From Bacteroides mediterraneensis (GTDB lineage: Bacteria > Bacteroidota > Bacteroidia > Bacteroidales > Bacteroidaceae): DNA of 64,000 bases. This document shows, piece after piece, positions 18,251 to 27,468 of the stretch. The stretch spans positions 3,718,359 through 3,782,358 of the forward strand of contig NZ_LT635783.1 in assembly GCF_900128455.1 (NCBI RefSeq), given 5' to 3'. The notes beneath the pieces were generated by a model. That model did not search any database. It saw only the letters and a program-made list of their open reading frames with translations, and was not told the DNA's origin. Both the position numbers and the translations under genes were made by a program. Within the stretch, counting starts at the first letter, position 1; each line of letters begins with the position of its first letter.

Positions 18251-21184
18251 CTAATAGTACATCTCAATATATTGGTATGCACGTTCAAATACATCATTGT
18301 CTTTTATCTGATACTTAACCCAGAGGATAGCACGTAGTTTCTTTTTGATTTCTCTGCGGGCTGTTACACTTTGGAAAGCATCATTAAATTGACGTACAAT
18401 GTTAACCACTTCATTATCTATATCATTTACAACTTGTTCAACGATAATAGGTGTGTCTTCGGTCTTTATACTTTGGAAAAGGTCTGTTAAGGCGGCACGA
18501 GCTTGAGCACGTTTATCCTGAGGTTCATCCTTTTTCTTTTCTTCTTCAAGCAAGTCTTTTGCTAATGCAAGAAGTTGTTTCAAGAAATCAATACTGCTGA
18601 TCAGGTTTTGTTCCATTCGTTCTCGGAGTTCATCCAATTTCTCTGCAAATTTCTTGAAGTTAGGATCACCTTTGTGCTCGCCCAATCTCAATCGAAGTAT
18701 TTTCTCTACTTCAACAATCTTCTTCTCACGTGCTTTTTCATCTTCAAGGACTGCATCTATCACATCGGCATCAACTACCAAATCCTCTAGTGGAGTACCA
18801 ATGTCAATAGTTTCAATGTTGCGATGTATAATCTCTATGGTCTTAGCTCCAAGCAAAGTCCAGATAAGATTACCACCACTTACAGGACGCACACTTTGAT
18901 ACACTTGAGCCAACCAAGTATAATCATTTTGGTATTCGGCCAAACAAGCATCGGGAGAAACTATCTCCCACGCTTTATTGAGACGGGCAAAGTGGCGGCC
19001 AAAGTTTGTCTTCACACCATCATCTTTCAAGCATTGTTGAGCAGCAGTAAGCCCCTCCCATCCACCAATAGTTCTATCAACGCCAGGGAAGAACTCAATA
19101 CATTGTTGCATGAATGTAGGTATAAGACTTTTGATTTCATCGATATTCTGAACAATGGTCTTAACTGTCTCTTCATCAAAAGCAAGACTCTTTGCAACAT
19201 CCTCAAATACACCAACAAAATCAACAATCAATCCACATTTCTTATTCTCATTGTAGGTACGATTGGTTCTGCAAATAGCCTGCAACAAAGTATGATTCTT
19301 CATTGGTTTGTCCAAATACATACACTGGAGTATAGGTGCGTCAAAACCTGTTAGTAGTTTGCTTGTTACGATCACAAATTTTAGCGGAGACAATGGGTCT
19401 CTGAACTGATCAAGCAACTTCTTTTCCTCATCGCGACTACGCTTATATGCCTTATATTCATCTGCTTTATCTCCAGCAGTATGCATTATAATTGTTGTTT
19501 GGTCATCTGTGCCAAGAAGAGCATCCAAAGCCTTTTTATATTTGACGCAACATTCTCTATTGTAAACAACAACCTGAGCTTTCATGCCTGTTGGTTCCAC
19601 ATACTCTCTGAAATGAGAGACAATATACTTACAAACGTCATTGATTCTTTTTTCTGCAGTAAAGAATGCATCAACACTTGTTCTTCTTACCAATTCATTC
19701 TTGTCTTCTTCGCTAATCTGGTCGGTAAGTTCGTCAAACTCCTTTTGCAATTTAGCATCGTCCAAGTGCATCTCGACTGGAACGGTCTTGAAATTAAGTT
19801 CAAGAGTTGCCCCATCTGCTACTGAATTTTGGAATGTATATTTTGATATGTATCCATATTTATCCTCCTCGGCACCAAAACATGCAAATGTATTATGGTC
19901 ATTACGGTTAATAGGTGTACCAGTTAATCCAAAGAAGAATGCATTTGGCAGTGCTGTGCGCATCTTTTTACCGAGGTCTCCTTCTTGTGTTCTATGAGCT
20001 TCGTCCATCAAGAGGATGATATTATCACGTTCATCAATTACCTCACCATCATTCAAATCACCAAACTTAAAGATGGTGGTTATCAAGATCTTTCTTTGAT
20101 GGATCTTTTCCTCCAGTTCTTGTTTTGATGATATACTATCAATGTTAGGTATCTCTGCACGAGTGAAATCACCAGTAATCTGGTCTTCCAAATCAATTCT
20201 ATCGTCCACAATCACTACTGTTGGCGCTTTTAGCACTTCCTGACGACGAAGTTTTTGAGCCGCAAATACCATCAACCACGACTTACCAGAACCTTGGAAA
20301 TGCCAAATCAAACCTTTACGAGGGCCAGAGCCATTTATATATGTTGACAGAACACGTTGAACAATAGCTTCGCCACCCCAATATTGTTGGTAACGACATA
20401 CAATTTTAATTTTTCTGCCTCCTGAGGTTCCTGTGAAAACAGAATAGAAACGATATATATCCAATAGTCTTTCAGGAGTCATCAATGATACATAGTTATG
20501 CTCAACATCCTCCAATGTACCATGCTTACGTTCCTCATCGGCAAACCATGGGCCCCATTTGTCAATAGGGCATCCAATACCAGCATATTGAAGTTCTCTA
20601 CCTTCACTTGCAAAGGTTAGAATATTCGGAACAAACATTTCAGGGATACTCTTCTGGTAATGCATAATATCAGTAGCACCATCAGCCCATGTTACAGATG
20701 CCTTAACAGGAGTCTTTGCTTCACCGATAACCATAGGTATACCATTGATGACATATACAAGGTCTAAACGCTTGCCTCCCTCCTTACTCTTTCTCGGATA
20801 CTCCCACTGATTAGTTACTATGCAACGATTCTTATATTCATCATCCTTGCCTGCAAAGAAACGAATGTTGATATTATCGCCATTATCACCAAATGGGTAT
20901 GAGTTTTCTTCAAATAGTAACTTGCGGAACTTATCATTAGCTGTGATTAGTTCATCAGAAGCTCCGCCACTTGTAATACAAGCTCGAAGCTTATATATAA
21001 CCTGTTCTGCTTGTTCAGGAGTAATAGGATTCAATGCCAGCAGTGCCTCCATGAGCCATTCTACAACAAGAACTTCATCAGGAAGTCTCGGAACAAACTG
21101 CGGTTCCACATATATCCAACCGCATTGTCCTGCTGCATTAATGAGCATTTGCTCAACTGTATTTTCTTCGTTAAAGTATGCCAT
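18251..21184 (-). CDS. hsdR: Type I restriction endonuclease subunit R
   Basis: HsdR drives ATP-dependent DNA translocation and cleavage in the R2M2S complex. The 977-residue protein has the N-terminal nuclease domain with RLDLVYVINGIPMVIGEAK around residues 140-158 (D...E-x-K), Walker A WHFQGSGKSW near residue 300, the DEAH-box LLMDEAHRTQ near 395, helicase motif III-like FGLTGTPI, and motif VI-like LLQAICRTNRTY near 640. All expected motifs are intact and the length is normal. It follows hsdS2 by 20 bases. The C-terminal helical domain should bind the methylase core. Confidence 0.97.
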   Translation of the reverse strand: MAYFNEENTVEQMLINAAGQCGWIYVEPQFVPRLPDEVLVVEWLMEALLALNPITPEQAEQVIYKLRACITSGGASDELITANDKFRKLLFEENSYPFGDNGDNINIRFFAGKDDEYKNRCIVTNQWEYPRKSKEGGKRLDLVYVINGIPMVIGEAKTPVKASVTWADGATDIMHYQKSIPEMFVPNILTFASEGRELQYAGIGCPIDKWGPWFADEERKHGTLEDVEHNYVSLMTPERLLDIYRFYSVFTGTSGGRKIKIVCRYQQYWGGEAIVQRVLSTYINGSGPRKGLIWHFQGSGKSWLMVFAAQKLRRQEVLKAPTVVIVDDRIDLEDQITGDFTRAEIPNIDSISSKQELEEKIHQRKILITTIFKFGDLNDGEVIDERDNIILLMDEAHRTQEGDLGKKMRTALPNAFFFGLTGTPINRNDHNTFACFGAEEDKYGYISKYTFQNSVADGATLELNFKTVPVEMHLDDAKLQKEFDELTDQISEEDKNELVRRTSVDAFFTAEKRINDVCKYIVSHFREYVEPTGMKAQVVVYNRECCVKYKKALDALLGTDDQTTIIMHTAGDKADEYKAYKRSRDEEKKLLDQFRDPLSPLKFVIVTSKLLTGFDAPILQCMYLDKPMKNHTLLQAICRTNRTYNENKKCGLIVDFVGVFEDVAKSLAFDEETVKTIVQNIDEIKSLIPTFMQQCIEFFPGVDRTIGGWEGLTAAQQCLKDDGVKTNFGRHFARLNKAWEIVSPDACLAEYQNDYTWLAQVYQSVRPVSGGNLIWTLLGAKTIEIIHRNIETIDIGTPLEDLVVDADVIDAVLEDEKAREKKIVEVEKILRLRLGEHKGDPNFKKFAEKLDELRERMEQNLISSIDFLKQLLALAKDLLEEEKKKDEPQDKRAQARAALTDLFQSIKTEDTPIIVEQVVNDIDNEVVNIVRQFNDAFQSVTARREIKKKLRAILWVKYQIKDNDVFERAYQYIEMYY

Positions 21185-21204
21185 ATGTTATTATATTTTT
21201 GTTT

Positions 21205-22296
21205 CTAATTGTAATATTCTGATTTATCGACCTGTTCTGCTATGAAAACGAATTCAAGTTGTTTGTCCATTGGCGGTAAGATACAATCAAAGTTTCTTAA
21301 CTCAGTGAGCGGCATTCGTGGCATTTTAGTACCTCCAGCTATATCATTTGCATAATTAACGAACTGATTACCCCGCAACAGATGACTCAAAAATACTTTA
21401 TGCAATTTACTAGGCTCTGGACGTAATGGAACCAGTTCTGTCGTTGCCATTCCAGGCTCATCTGGTATCACAACCTTGTTTAAATAAGGCCTTAATTTTG
21501 AGAATAGTACATTCCCTTCATCAAAGGATTGAACAGATAAAGCATTCTCAACATCTTCATAGACCTTCTCTATTATCCTACCAGTATTTGATTCTATCAT
21601 ATCAAGATTCAATAGCCAGATTTTGCCAGATAGTTGCTCTTTAGAAGGCATTTCCGGGGCGACATCTTTAATCTTAGCAGTCTTCCAACCTTTTGTATTC
21701 GTAACAGGATTACCAAACATCTCGATAAATTGCGATTTGCAACCAACAAATTCTGATTTATCAGCCTGATTGTAAATGCTGGCAAACTCTTCTTGAGCCT
21801 CAATTGGAGGAATAATGATCTTCGCATTTCCAATAGACTCCTTGTTAAGTGTCTGGCCTTTTACTGCTTGCTTTGCACCTAGTAACCAGTTCTTGTTTGC
21901 AATAAGAAAATGCAGGAAGTCGATATTGAATTTCTTCTCATCAAAACCAGCAAAAGCCATTATTGCCTCGTTGGTATATAGATCTTCTGAGGTAATAGCA
22001 GTTCTTCCTATAGAGAGCTTAAAACTCATTATAATCGTACCTTTGGGCACTGCTTTGATTCCTGAATCAGCTATTGCATAGTCTGTAATGTATTCGCTAG
22101 TATCTCCTGTATAACGCGTGTATGAAGACATGTCGGATATAGAAACCCATTTGTGGGTTCCATTATCCCAACACTCAGGATTATTGCGTGCTGGAGTCTT
22201 ACCCATCGATAGCTTAAATTCATCTTTTACTAATGATTCTGTCCAACCCTTGTCATTAGTATTCTGATTTCCAAACATCTCGATAAATTGCGACAT
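21205..22296 (-). CDS. hsdS: HsdS-like specificity subunit built of two position-2-type recognition modules
   Basis: About 363 residues from the ATG at 22296. Unlike the other HsdS, it opens directly with SQFIEMFGN, the segment that normally separates the two target recognition domains. It then has one recognition domain, a junction ADKSEFVGCKSQFIEMFGN, a second recognition domain, and ends at VDKSEYYN without the usual C-terminal helix. So it is two copies of a SQFIEMF-TRD-DKSE module. It follows the recombinase stop by one base. It may be an active specificity subunit or a store of modules for exchange with the hsdS at 24841-25947; the frame is intact. Confidence 0.9.
   Translation of the reverse strand: MSQFIEMFGNQNTNDKGWTESLVKDEFKLSMGKTPARNNPECWDNGTHKWVSISDMSSYTRYTGDTSEYITDYAIADSGIKAVPKGTIIMSFKLSIGRTAITSEDLYTNEAIMAFAGFDEKKFNIDFLHFLIANKNWLLGAKQAVKGQTLNKESIGNAKIIIPPIEAQEEFASIYNQADKSEFVGCKSQFIEMFGNPVTNTKGWKTAKIKDVAPEMPSKEQLSGKIWLLNLDMIESNTGRIIEKVYEDVENALSVQSFDEGNVLFSKLRPYLNKVVIPDEPGMATTELVPLRPEPSKLHKVFLSHLLRGNQFVNYANDIAGGTKMPRMPLTELRNFDCILPPMDKQLEFVFIAEQVDKSEYYN
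21713..21738. repeat. hsdS module-border repeat, copy A
   Basis: AACATCTCGATAAATTGCGA plus TTT (21716-21738) is identical to 25397-25419, and the 23 bases 21713-21735 are identical to 22271-22293. On the minus strand all copies encode SQFIEMF. It marks the border between the two modules of the second hsdS. Confidence 0.9.
22271..22293. repeat. hsdS module-border repeat, copy B
   Basis: Exact 23-base match to 21713-21735 in the same orientation, at the first codons of the second hsdS and just outside the recombinase stop codon. Confidence 0.9.
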
Positions 22297-22297
22297 A

Positions 22298-23284
22298 CTA
22301 ACCAATGAATTTATGATGAGACAATTTCACATTATTCTGATTCACCATTGCATATTGCAATGTCGTATCGAGACTCTGATGACCGAGTAGGTGCTGGACT
22401 TGCTCAATAGGCATGCCCTTATCTATTGCCATTGTTGCCAATGTTCTACGGAATTTATGTGGATGCACTTTTGGAATATTCAAATCTTTCCCCATCTGGC
22501 GCAGTCTAATCTCCACTCCGCTAATCTGCAATCTATCATAAGGAGCCAGGAGTGAGACAAACAACGCTTCATTGTTGTCAGTACGGCTGTTTATGTATTT
22601 CTGCAAATGAATCTTTGTACGAGCATCGAAATATACCTTACGCTGCTTATCACCTTTGCCGGTAACAATACACTCCCTGTTATGGTAGTCTATATCTGAG
22701 CGATTGAGCTTAACCAATTCTCCAACACGCATTCCTGTTGATGCCAATAGATCTATCAATGCCAAATCACGCGGATTTGAGCAATGGTCCCGCATCAATT
22801 CAAGAGATTCATCAGTATATGTTTCCTTTACGGTTTTACCCACTTTTACTTTATGGATTCTTCGTACAGGACTCTTTACTATATAGTTTTCTTCTTCTAA
22901 CCAAGAAAAGAAACTGGATAGTATGCGTCGAATATTATCTACCGTTACCTTGCTCGCGCCACTCTCGCTTTGATATGTATTTAAATAATGCCGTAAATCA
23001 TCAGTAGTTATGTGGATAACCTCTTTACCCAACTTAATCAATGCATTATTTATAGTACTGCGATAATAGGCGATTGAATTAGGAGAACATCCTTCAACTT
23101 TCTTGGCTGAGATAAAATTCTCTACCAAAATCTGATTATTACTTTCTGCATTGACAGAATCTTTTTCAGTCACGACAATGTTACGGAAGGTGTAATCAAG
23201 CACCTTACGCAACTGGGCCAACTGCTCATTATTCAATGAACCGAGCATAGCCTGTTCTATTTCGTTAATCAAGTTCTTAACCAT
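22298..23284 (-). CDS. XerC/D-like tyrosine recombinase inside the hsd operon
   Basis: A 328-residue site-specific recombinase with an N-terminal SAM-like core-binding domain (about residues 45-140) and a C-terminal catalytic domain. Catalytic residues are visible: Arg in TGMRVGELVKL, His-x-x-Arg in HPHKFRRTLATMA, His in HLLGHQSLDTT and the nucleophile Tyr in LQYAMV. It is complete. Its place between AlbA_2 and hsdS genes matches recombinases known to rearrange hsdS loci in Bacteroides and other bacteria. Here the obvious target repeats are all in direct orientation, which differs from classical inversion systems. Confidence 0.93.
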   Translation of the reverse strand: MVKNLINEIEQAMLGSLNNEQLAQLRKVLDYTFRNIVVTEKDSVNAESNNQILVENFISAKKVEGCSPNSIAYYRSTINNALIKLGKEVIHITTDDLRHYLNTYQSESGASKVTVDNIRRILSSFFSWLEEENYIVKSPVRRIHKVKVGKTVKETYTDESLELMRDHCSNPRDLALIDLLASTGMRVGELVKLNRSDIDYHNRECIVTGKGDKQRKVYFDARTKIHLQKYINSRTDNNEALFVSLLAPYDRLQISGVEIRLRQMGKDLNIPKVHPHKFRRTLATMAIDKGMPIEQVQHLLGHQSLDTTLQYAMVNQNNVKLSHHKFIG

Positions 23285-23353
23285 AATCTTACTATATTAT
23301 AAAGGTTCGTCAATTAACGCGCGACTAATTATTCATGCACTACAATAATATGA

Positions 23354-23392
23354 ACTTAGTCACTCATGAGTGACCAAGTAAAGTGACTAAGT
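23354..23392. repeat. Nested palindromes at the end of the AlbA_2 gene
   Basis: A perfect 16-bp palindrome GTCACTCATGAGTGAC (23359-23374) lies within an 11-bp inverted repeat ACTTAGTCACT (23354-23364) / AGTGACTAAGT (23382-23392). More TTAGTCAC-type words occur inside the gene at 23575-23640. It could be a hairpin, a regulator site or a recombinase site. Confidence 0.65.
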
Positions 23393-24829
23393 CAATGCTC
23401 GTTTGTATTTTTGGCTCCGACTATTAGGTTTCTCGGGAATAGTCATTACCAAGAATCCTCCCTCTATAAGTGGGTCAATATAGCGATGCTTTACATTATA
23501 TCTGTGTTTAAGACCAAGATGCTCCATGATTTCAGCCATACTTCGAGGAGTAGAACAAAAATCAATTATATCATTAAGTGTGTCACTTAACTTAGTCACT
23601 GACTTAGTCACATTTTCCTCATCGGTGACCAAGTTAAGTGATAAAGAAGGCCTCACTATAACCTCAAAAGCTGTAATCTTATCCACATTGAACACTGGTT
23701 CGGGATTTCCATTCTCTTGCAATAAGTTCTTTACACGCTGAATTCCACGATTGAACATGTTAACGTACTTCAATCCACGCATAGCCTCTGCAACAATTGG
23801 ATTACGATAATCATTTACCGTTGGGAAGTTCTCAGGACGAGCCTCACCATACAATCCTCCAGCATTAAGAATCTCAATACGATCCTCATATTGATAAAGT
23901 CGAATTGGCATATTGGACTGGTAATCCCTATGCATACATGCATTCATCAACAACTCTCTAAGAGCCAAGTCAGGATAATTCAACACATTCTTCTCACGCA
24001 GCATGCTAATAGGCATAGGGCGAGAAGTCACCACAGCATCCCTAACAAAGTTTTCCAATTGCGGTAGCATTTTACTAAGACTTCCTTTAATCTGTCGTTC
24101 ATTAACGATTTCACTACCACGGTCTTTACCTGCAAAATGAACGTATTGTACATAGCACCCATGCATATAATACTGAGGGTCTTTACCAAAAAGAATCATT
24201 GCAGCATTTGTAGGACATTCATGTGTAAGATCATACAAATGAATTGCCGCCAACTGTTCCTTGATATTACGGCTATCGCTAGCCAATACTTCGTGGTCAA
24301 TTATCTGAGGAAGATATTCTCTTTTGATGAACTCCGTATCAATATCTTTTATGGTTGCGCCAAAACAAGGAGTGGCATCAAATGTTGCCATATATGAAGT
24401 TCTACGTTCAAACAAAATTCGTTCTTCCGCTTCACTGGCAATATCCCTGCGAGGACCAATACGAACAAATGTCCTACCGCGATATCGTACAGGTGGAACC
24501 AACGAAGGTGAAACTTCTGCAACAAGCAAATCTCCATCCTCATATTCAAATCTTTCCACCGACATAATAGGAAGAGGCAATATATTACCATTTGAACGTA
24601 TGGCTGAAATCTTTTTTAGTAAATCATCATCAACTTTCAACCCCGATAAAGTTCCATTATCATACGCACCAAGAATCAGATACCCATTCTTCTTGGAATT
24701 AGGTAAATCGTTTGAGAAAGCACATATTGCTTCTTGAAACTTATCCATATCTCCGGTAGATGTGGTACGCTCTATTCTATATGTCTCAGTGCTCTTCAAC
24801 AGCTCACGTACTTCTTCTTTTGATATCAT
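23387..24829 (-). CDS. AlbA_2 / GHKL-type ATP-binding protein of restriction operons
   Basis: A 480-residue protein of the group often named RecG-like or Schlafen-AlbA_2 protein. The AlbA_2 domain spans about residues 10-130 (ERTTSTGDMDKFQEAICAFSN and RTFVRIGPRRDIASEAEE). A GHKL-like ATP-binding segment follows (LRELLMNACMHRDYQ, then RIEILNAGGLYG), and a winged-helix-like region ends the protein. Such proteins are common beside hsd genes, where a role in RNA or DNA sensing or regulation is suspected but not shown. Near the C-terminus a VTKSVTKLSD repeat is encoded by repeated TTAGTCAC words. It lies 11 bases after hsdS1. Confidence 0.88.
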   Translation of the reverse strand: MISKEEVRELLKSTETYRIERTTSTGDMDKFQEAICAFSNDLPNSKKNGYLILGAYDNGTLSGLKVDDDLLKKISAIRSNGNILPLPIMSVERFEYEDGDLLVAEVSPSLVPPVRYRGRTFVRIGPRRDIASEAEERILFERRTSYMATFDATPCFGATIKDIDTEFIKREYLPQIIDHEVLASDSRNIKEQLAAIHLYDLTHECPTNAAMILFGKDPQYYMHGCYVQYVHFAGKDRGSEIVNERQIKGSLSKMLPQLENFVRDAVVTSRPMPISMLREKNVLNYPDLALRELLMNACMHRDYQSNMPIRLYQYEDRIEILNAGGLYGEARPENFPTVNDYRNPIVAEAMRGLKYVNMFNRGIQRVKNLLQENGNPEPVFNVDKITAFEVIVRPSLSLNLVTDEENVTKSVTKLSDTLNDIIDFCSTPRSMAEIMEHLGLKHRYNVKHRYIDPLIEGGFLVMTIPEKPNSRSQKYKRALT

Positions 24830-24840
24830 AGTGATATATA

Positions 24841-25947
24841 TTAGTTGTTTATCAAACTCTTTATTACTTGGTCTATTGCGTCAATCGATTTGCGTAATTC
24901 AAATTCTGATTTATCGGCCTGTTGAGCAATGCTTACAAACTTCATCTGTTCATTGTAAGGGGGCAATTCTATTTTCAATTCAGAGAATGAAGTTTGATTC
25001 AATGATTTGAATGATGTGCCAGTCCCCATTTTCTTAATGTTGTCTTCTTGATACATTAAAGCATGATAAAGAAACTCTACGTTACATACGTTATCGTGGC
25101 ACTTTGCTCTACATATAGACTGATTGGTTGCACATTCTATCTTATTGATTGCCATTACTCCGATACTACCTCGACATACATACATCAAGGTATCTACTGG
25201 GATAATCTTGCATGTAGCATATCCGGCTTCTGTGACCTTCTCGCAAGTGTCATATACATACTTATTTTTCATGTCCTCTGCAGATACCCATGGCTTATCT
25301 CCATTCCAATATTCAAGATTTGCCTTAGAAGGCGTACCTCCAGTGGATACATCAGCAAACGATTTTAGCATTCTCAAAGGATACCCCTTCTCTTTGAACA
25401 TCTCGATAAATTGCGATTTCACCATTTCTCGAGTAGCATTAAGAAGCTTCTTATATGATTGTTTTAGGCGATAAGCTGACATCACTTTTTGGGCAATTTC
25501 TAATTGCTGCTTAATTGGAGGCAACTCGAATTCGTAATCAGCAAGAGTACTCCAGTTTAGAAAGTAATTAACACCACCACTTTTATTTTCTTCACAATAA
25601 TTCCAAAAATCATCACTTTGCATAATTATTGCTAAATATTCTTGTGTGAGAATACTTTCATCTTTAGTTTCTATTACAAAGGTCTTTTCTGAACAGATTC
25701 CATCAAAATCAGCAATACTACACTTCTTTAAATGAGGATTTCGTGTAACAAATAGAATTTGCCCTGCAGTAAAGCCGCAATAGAACATTGGTCCAATTGT
25801 TGAACCTTTTATTACACCCTTCTTTGTAACATATAACTCACATGAATCTATATGTTCACCACCTACATAATAGATTTTCTCAGTATTGAATCTATCTTCT
25901 CTTGTATATGCTCGGTGTGCAACCTCAGAAAACTTGACTATGCTCAT
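24841..25947 (-). CDS. hsdS: Type I restriction specificity subunit S
   Basis: HsdS determines the bipartite DNA target. Starting at the ATG at 25947, which overlaps the hsdM2 stop as ATGA, the protein has about 368 residues; the frame extends upstream to 26004 but this would overlap hsdM2 by 61 bases. TRD1 occupies about residues 1-150, the central conserved helix ends with KSQFIEMF near 177-184, TRD2 follows, and the distal conserved region is QQADKSEFELRKSIDAIDQVIKSL. The TRD2 module has the same border sequences as both modules of the second hsdS. Confidence 0.93.
   Translation of the reverse strand: MSIVKFSEVAHRAYTREDRFNTEKIYYVGGEHIDSCELYVTKKGVIKGSTIGPMFYCGFTAGQILFVTRNPHLKKCSIADFDGICSEKTFVIETKDESILTQEYLAIIMQSDDFWNYCEENKSGGVNYFLNWSTLADYEFELPPIKQQLEIAQKVMSAYRLKQSYKKLLNATREMVKSQFIEMFKEKGYPLRMLKSFADVSTGGTPSKANLEYWNGDKPWVSAEDMKNKYVYDTCEKVTEAGYATCKIIPVDTLMYVCRGSIGVMAINKIECATNQSICRAKCHDNVCNVEFLYHALMYQEDNIKKMGTGTSFKSLNQTSFSELKIELPPYNEQMKFVSIAQQADKSEFELRKSIDAIDQVIKSLINN
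25397..25419. repeat. hsdS module-border repeat, copy C
   Basis: Exact 23-base match to 21716-21738, same orientation, at the centre of the first hsdS between TRD1 and TRD2. Confidence 0.9.
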
Positions 25948-27464
25948 AATAAATCTATTAAATTGGTAAATGACTCGTGTAAAGACTCTGAGTTTGACTT
26001 CCAATTTTCTAAAAGTTCAGAAATATCTTCAATATCTTTTGGATCGTTGGATTTTACATAGAATTTTGGTGAAATGCTATACTTGTTATCAGGGATTTCA
26101 TTATTGTTAATAATCTTTGAACGTCCGTCAATATTGGTATATCGGGTATAAATACTCGTTATTATTGAAATATGCTCATTGGTTAAATAACTTTCAGTAT
26201 TTTTCCGTTCCACTAAATCGGTAGCCTTTATTAAAAGAATTTTATTTTTCCTATCAGTTGGTTTATTTGATCGACAAATAAGAATACAGGCCTCCATTGG
26301 TGAATTAAAAAATAAATTTTTCCCAATACTAATAACGGCATCAATAAGATCGTTCTGAATGAGCTTTTGACGTATATCTTTCTCTATAAGTCTATTAAGA
26401 ACACCATGAGGCAATAGAATAGCACATCTTCCATGATCATTCATAGATGATAAAATATGCTGTATGAAGGCATAGTCTGCTTTAGACTGAGGCGGTGTTC
26501 CTAAGAAATTGCGTCCCCATTTGTCGTTTATAAAAGCCTCACGATCCCATGTCTTTATAGAGTATGGCGGATTTGCTAATACGATATCAAACTTACGCAA
26601 TTTGCTTCCATCGACAAAGGCGGGGTATGCTAAGGTATCTTCTCTGACAATAGAAAAGTCTTCAACGCCATTTAGATAAAGATTCATTCGAGCAATAGCA
26701 CTGGTAAGTGCATTAATCTCTTGCCCAAAAACCTTTACTCCTTGCCATGGTTCACCCTTTTTGCGAAGAAAGTCCAAACATTTTACAAGCATACCACCCG
26801 AACCACAAGTAGGGTCATAGATGCTTTCGCCCGGACGAGGTTGAAGTATCTCTGCCATCAAATCCACAACGGTACGGTTGGTGTAAAACTCCTGTGCCGT
26901 ATTACCAGCATCATCGGCAAACTTGCCCACAAGATACTCATATGCCTGTCCCATCTCATCTGCTGGACACGCTTTAAGCGACAAATTGTAACGTGAGAAA
27001 TCTTCTATCAAAGAGGTGATAATGTGGTCGGGCATCTTGGCTTTATTGGTCCACCCATCTTTAGGGCCAAAGATACCTTCCAGGCCTCCGATAACACGTC
27101 CATCGGCATGTTCGCCAGGGTTGGCTTGTTCAATAGCAATAAAGGCTTCGACCAAACGCTGGCCAACATTCTCAGTACACTCACGTACATCACGCCAATG
27201 GGCACCATCGGGAATACGAATTACTAATTCTTGAGCTTGAGCATTGGCATACTCTATACCGCCTTCGCAAACATAGCCTTCAAACTGCTCATCGTATACG
27301 TCAGAAATTCGTTTGAAGAATAGCAAAGGGAAAATATATTCTTTGTAACCAGCAGCATCAATCTGACCACGAAGGCGAGTGGCTGCTCCCCAAAGGAACG
27401 ATTTCAAGTCTTCCAATGAAATAGGCTCATCGGGATTTCTATAATATTTTACAGGTTGTTCCAT
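25944..27464 (-). CDS. hsdM: Type I restriction methylase subunit M (second copy)
   Basis: A 506-residue N6-adenine methyltransferase subunit. The N-terminal HsdM domain has GYKEYIFPLLFFKRISDVYDEQ; the catalytic domain has the SAM motif DPTCGSGGMLVKC near residue 216 and the catalytic motif LANPPYSIKTW near residue 296. Both are intact. It is clearly different in sequence from the adjacent hsdM1, so it is not a recent duplication. It starts four bases after hsdM1 ends and is coupled to hsdS1 by ATGA. Confidence 0.95.
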   Translation of the reverse strand: MEQPVKYYRNPDEPISLEDLKSFLWGAATRLRGQIDAAGYKEYIFPLLFFKRISDVYDEQFEGYVCEGGIEYANAQAQELVIRIPDGAHWRDVRECTENVGQRLVEAFIAIEQANPGEHADGRVIGGLEGIFGPKDGWTNKAKMPDHIITSLIEDFSRYNLSLKACPADEMGQAYEYLVGKFADDAGNTAQEFYTNRTVVDLMAEILQPRPGESIYDPTCGSGGMLVKCLDFLRKKGEPWQGVKVFGQEINALTSAIARMNLYLNGVEDFSIVREDTLAYPAFVDGSKLRKFDIVLANPPYSIKTWDREAFINDKWGRNFLGTPPQSKADYAFIQHILSSMNDHGRCAILLPHGVLNRLIEKDIRQKLIQNDLIDAVISIGKNLFFNSPMEACILICRSNKPTDRKNKILLIKATDLVERKNTESYLTNEHISIITSIYTRYTNIDGRSKIINNNEIPDNKYSISPKFYVKSNDPKDIEDISELLENWKSNSESLHESFTNLIDLL

Positions 27465-27468
27465 AGGG

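Noticed and set aside
21205-22296. Second hsdS as a pseudogene
   Set aside because: The frame is open from start to stop with two full recognition domains; only the terminal helix is short.
21205-25947. Classical invertible hsdS locus with inverted repeats
   Set aside because: I looked for the reverse complement of the border repeat in the locus and saw only direct copies, so simple inversion is not supported.
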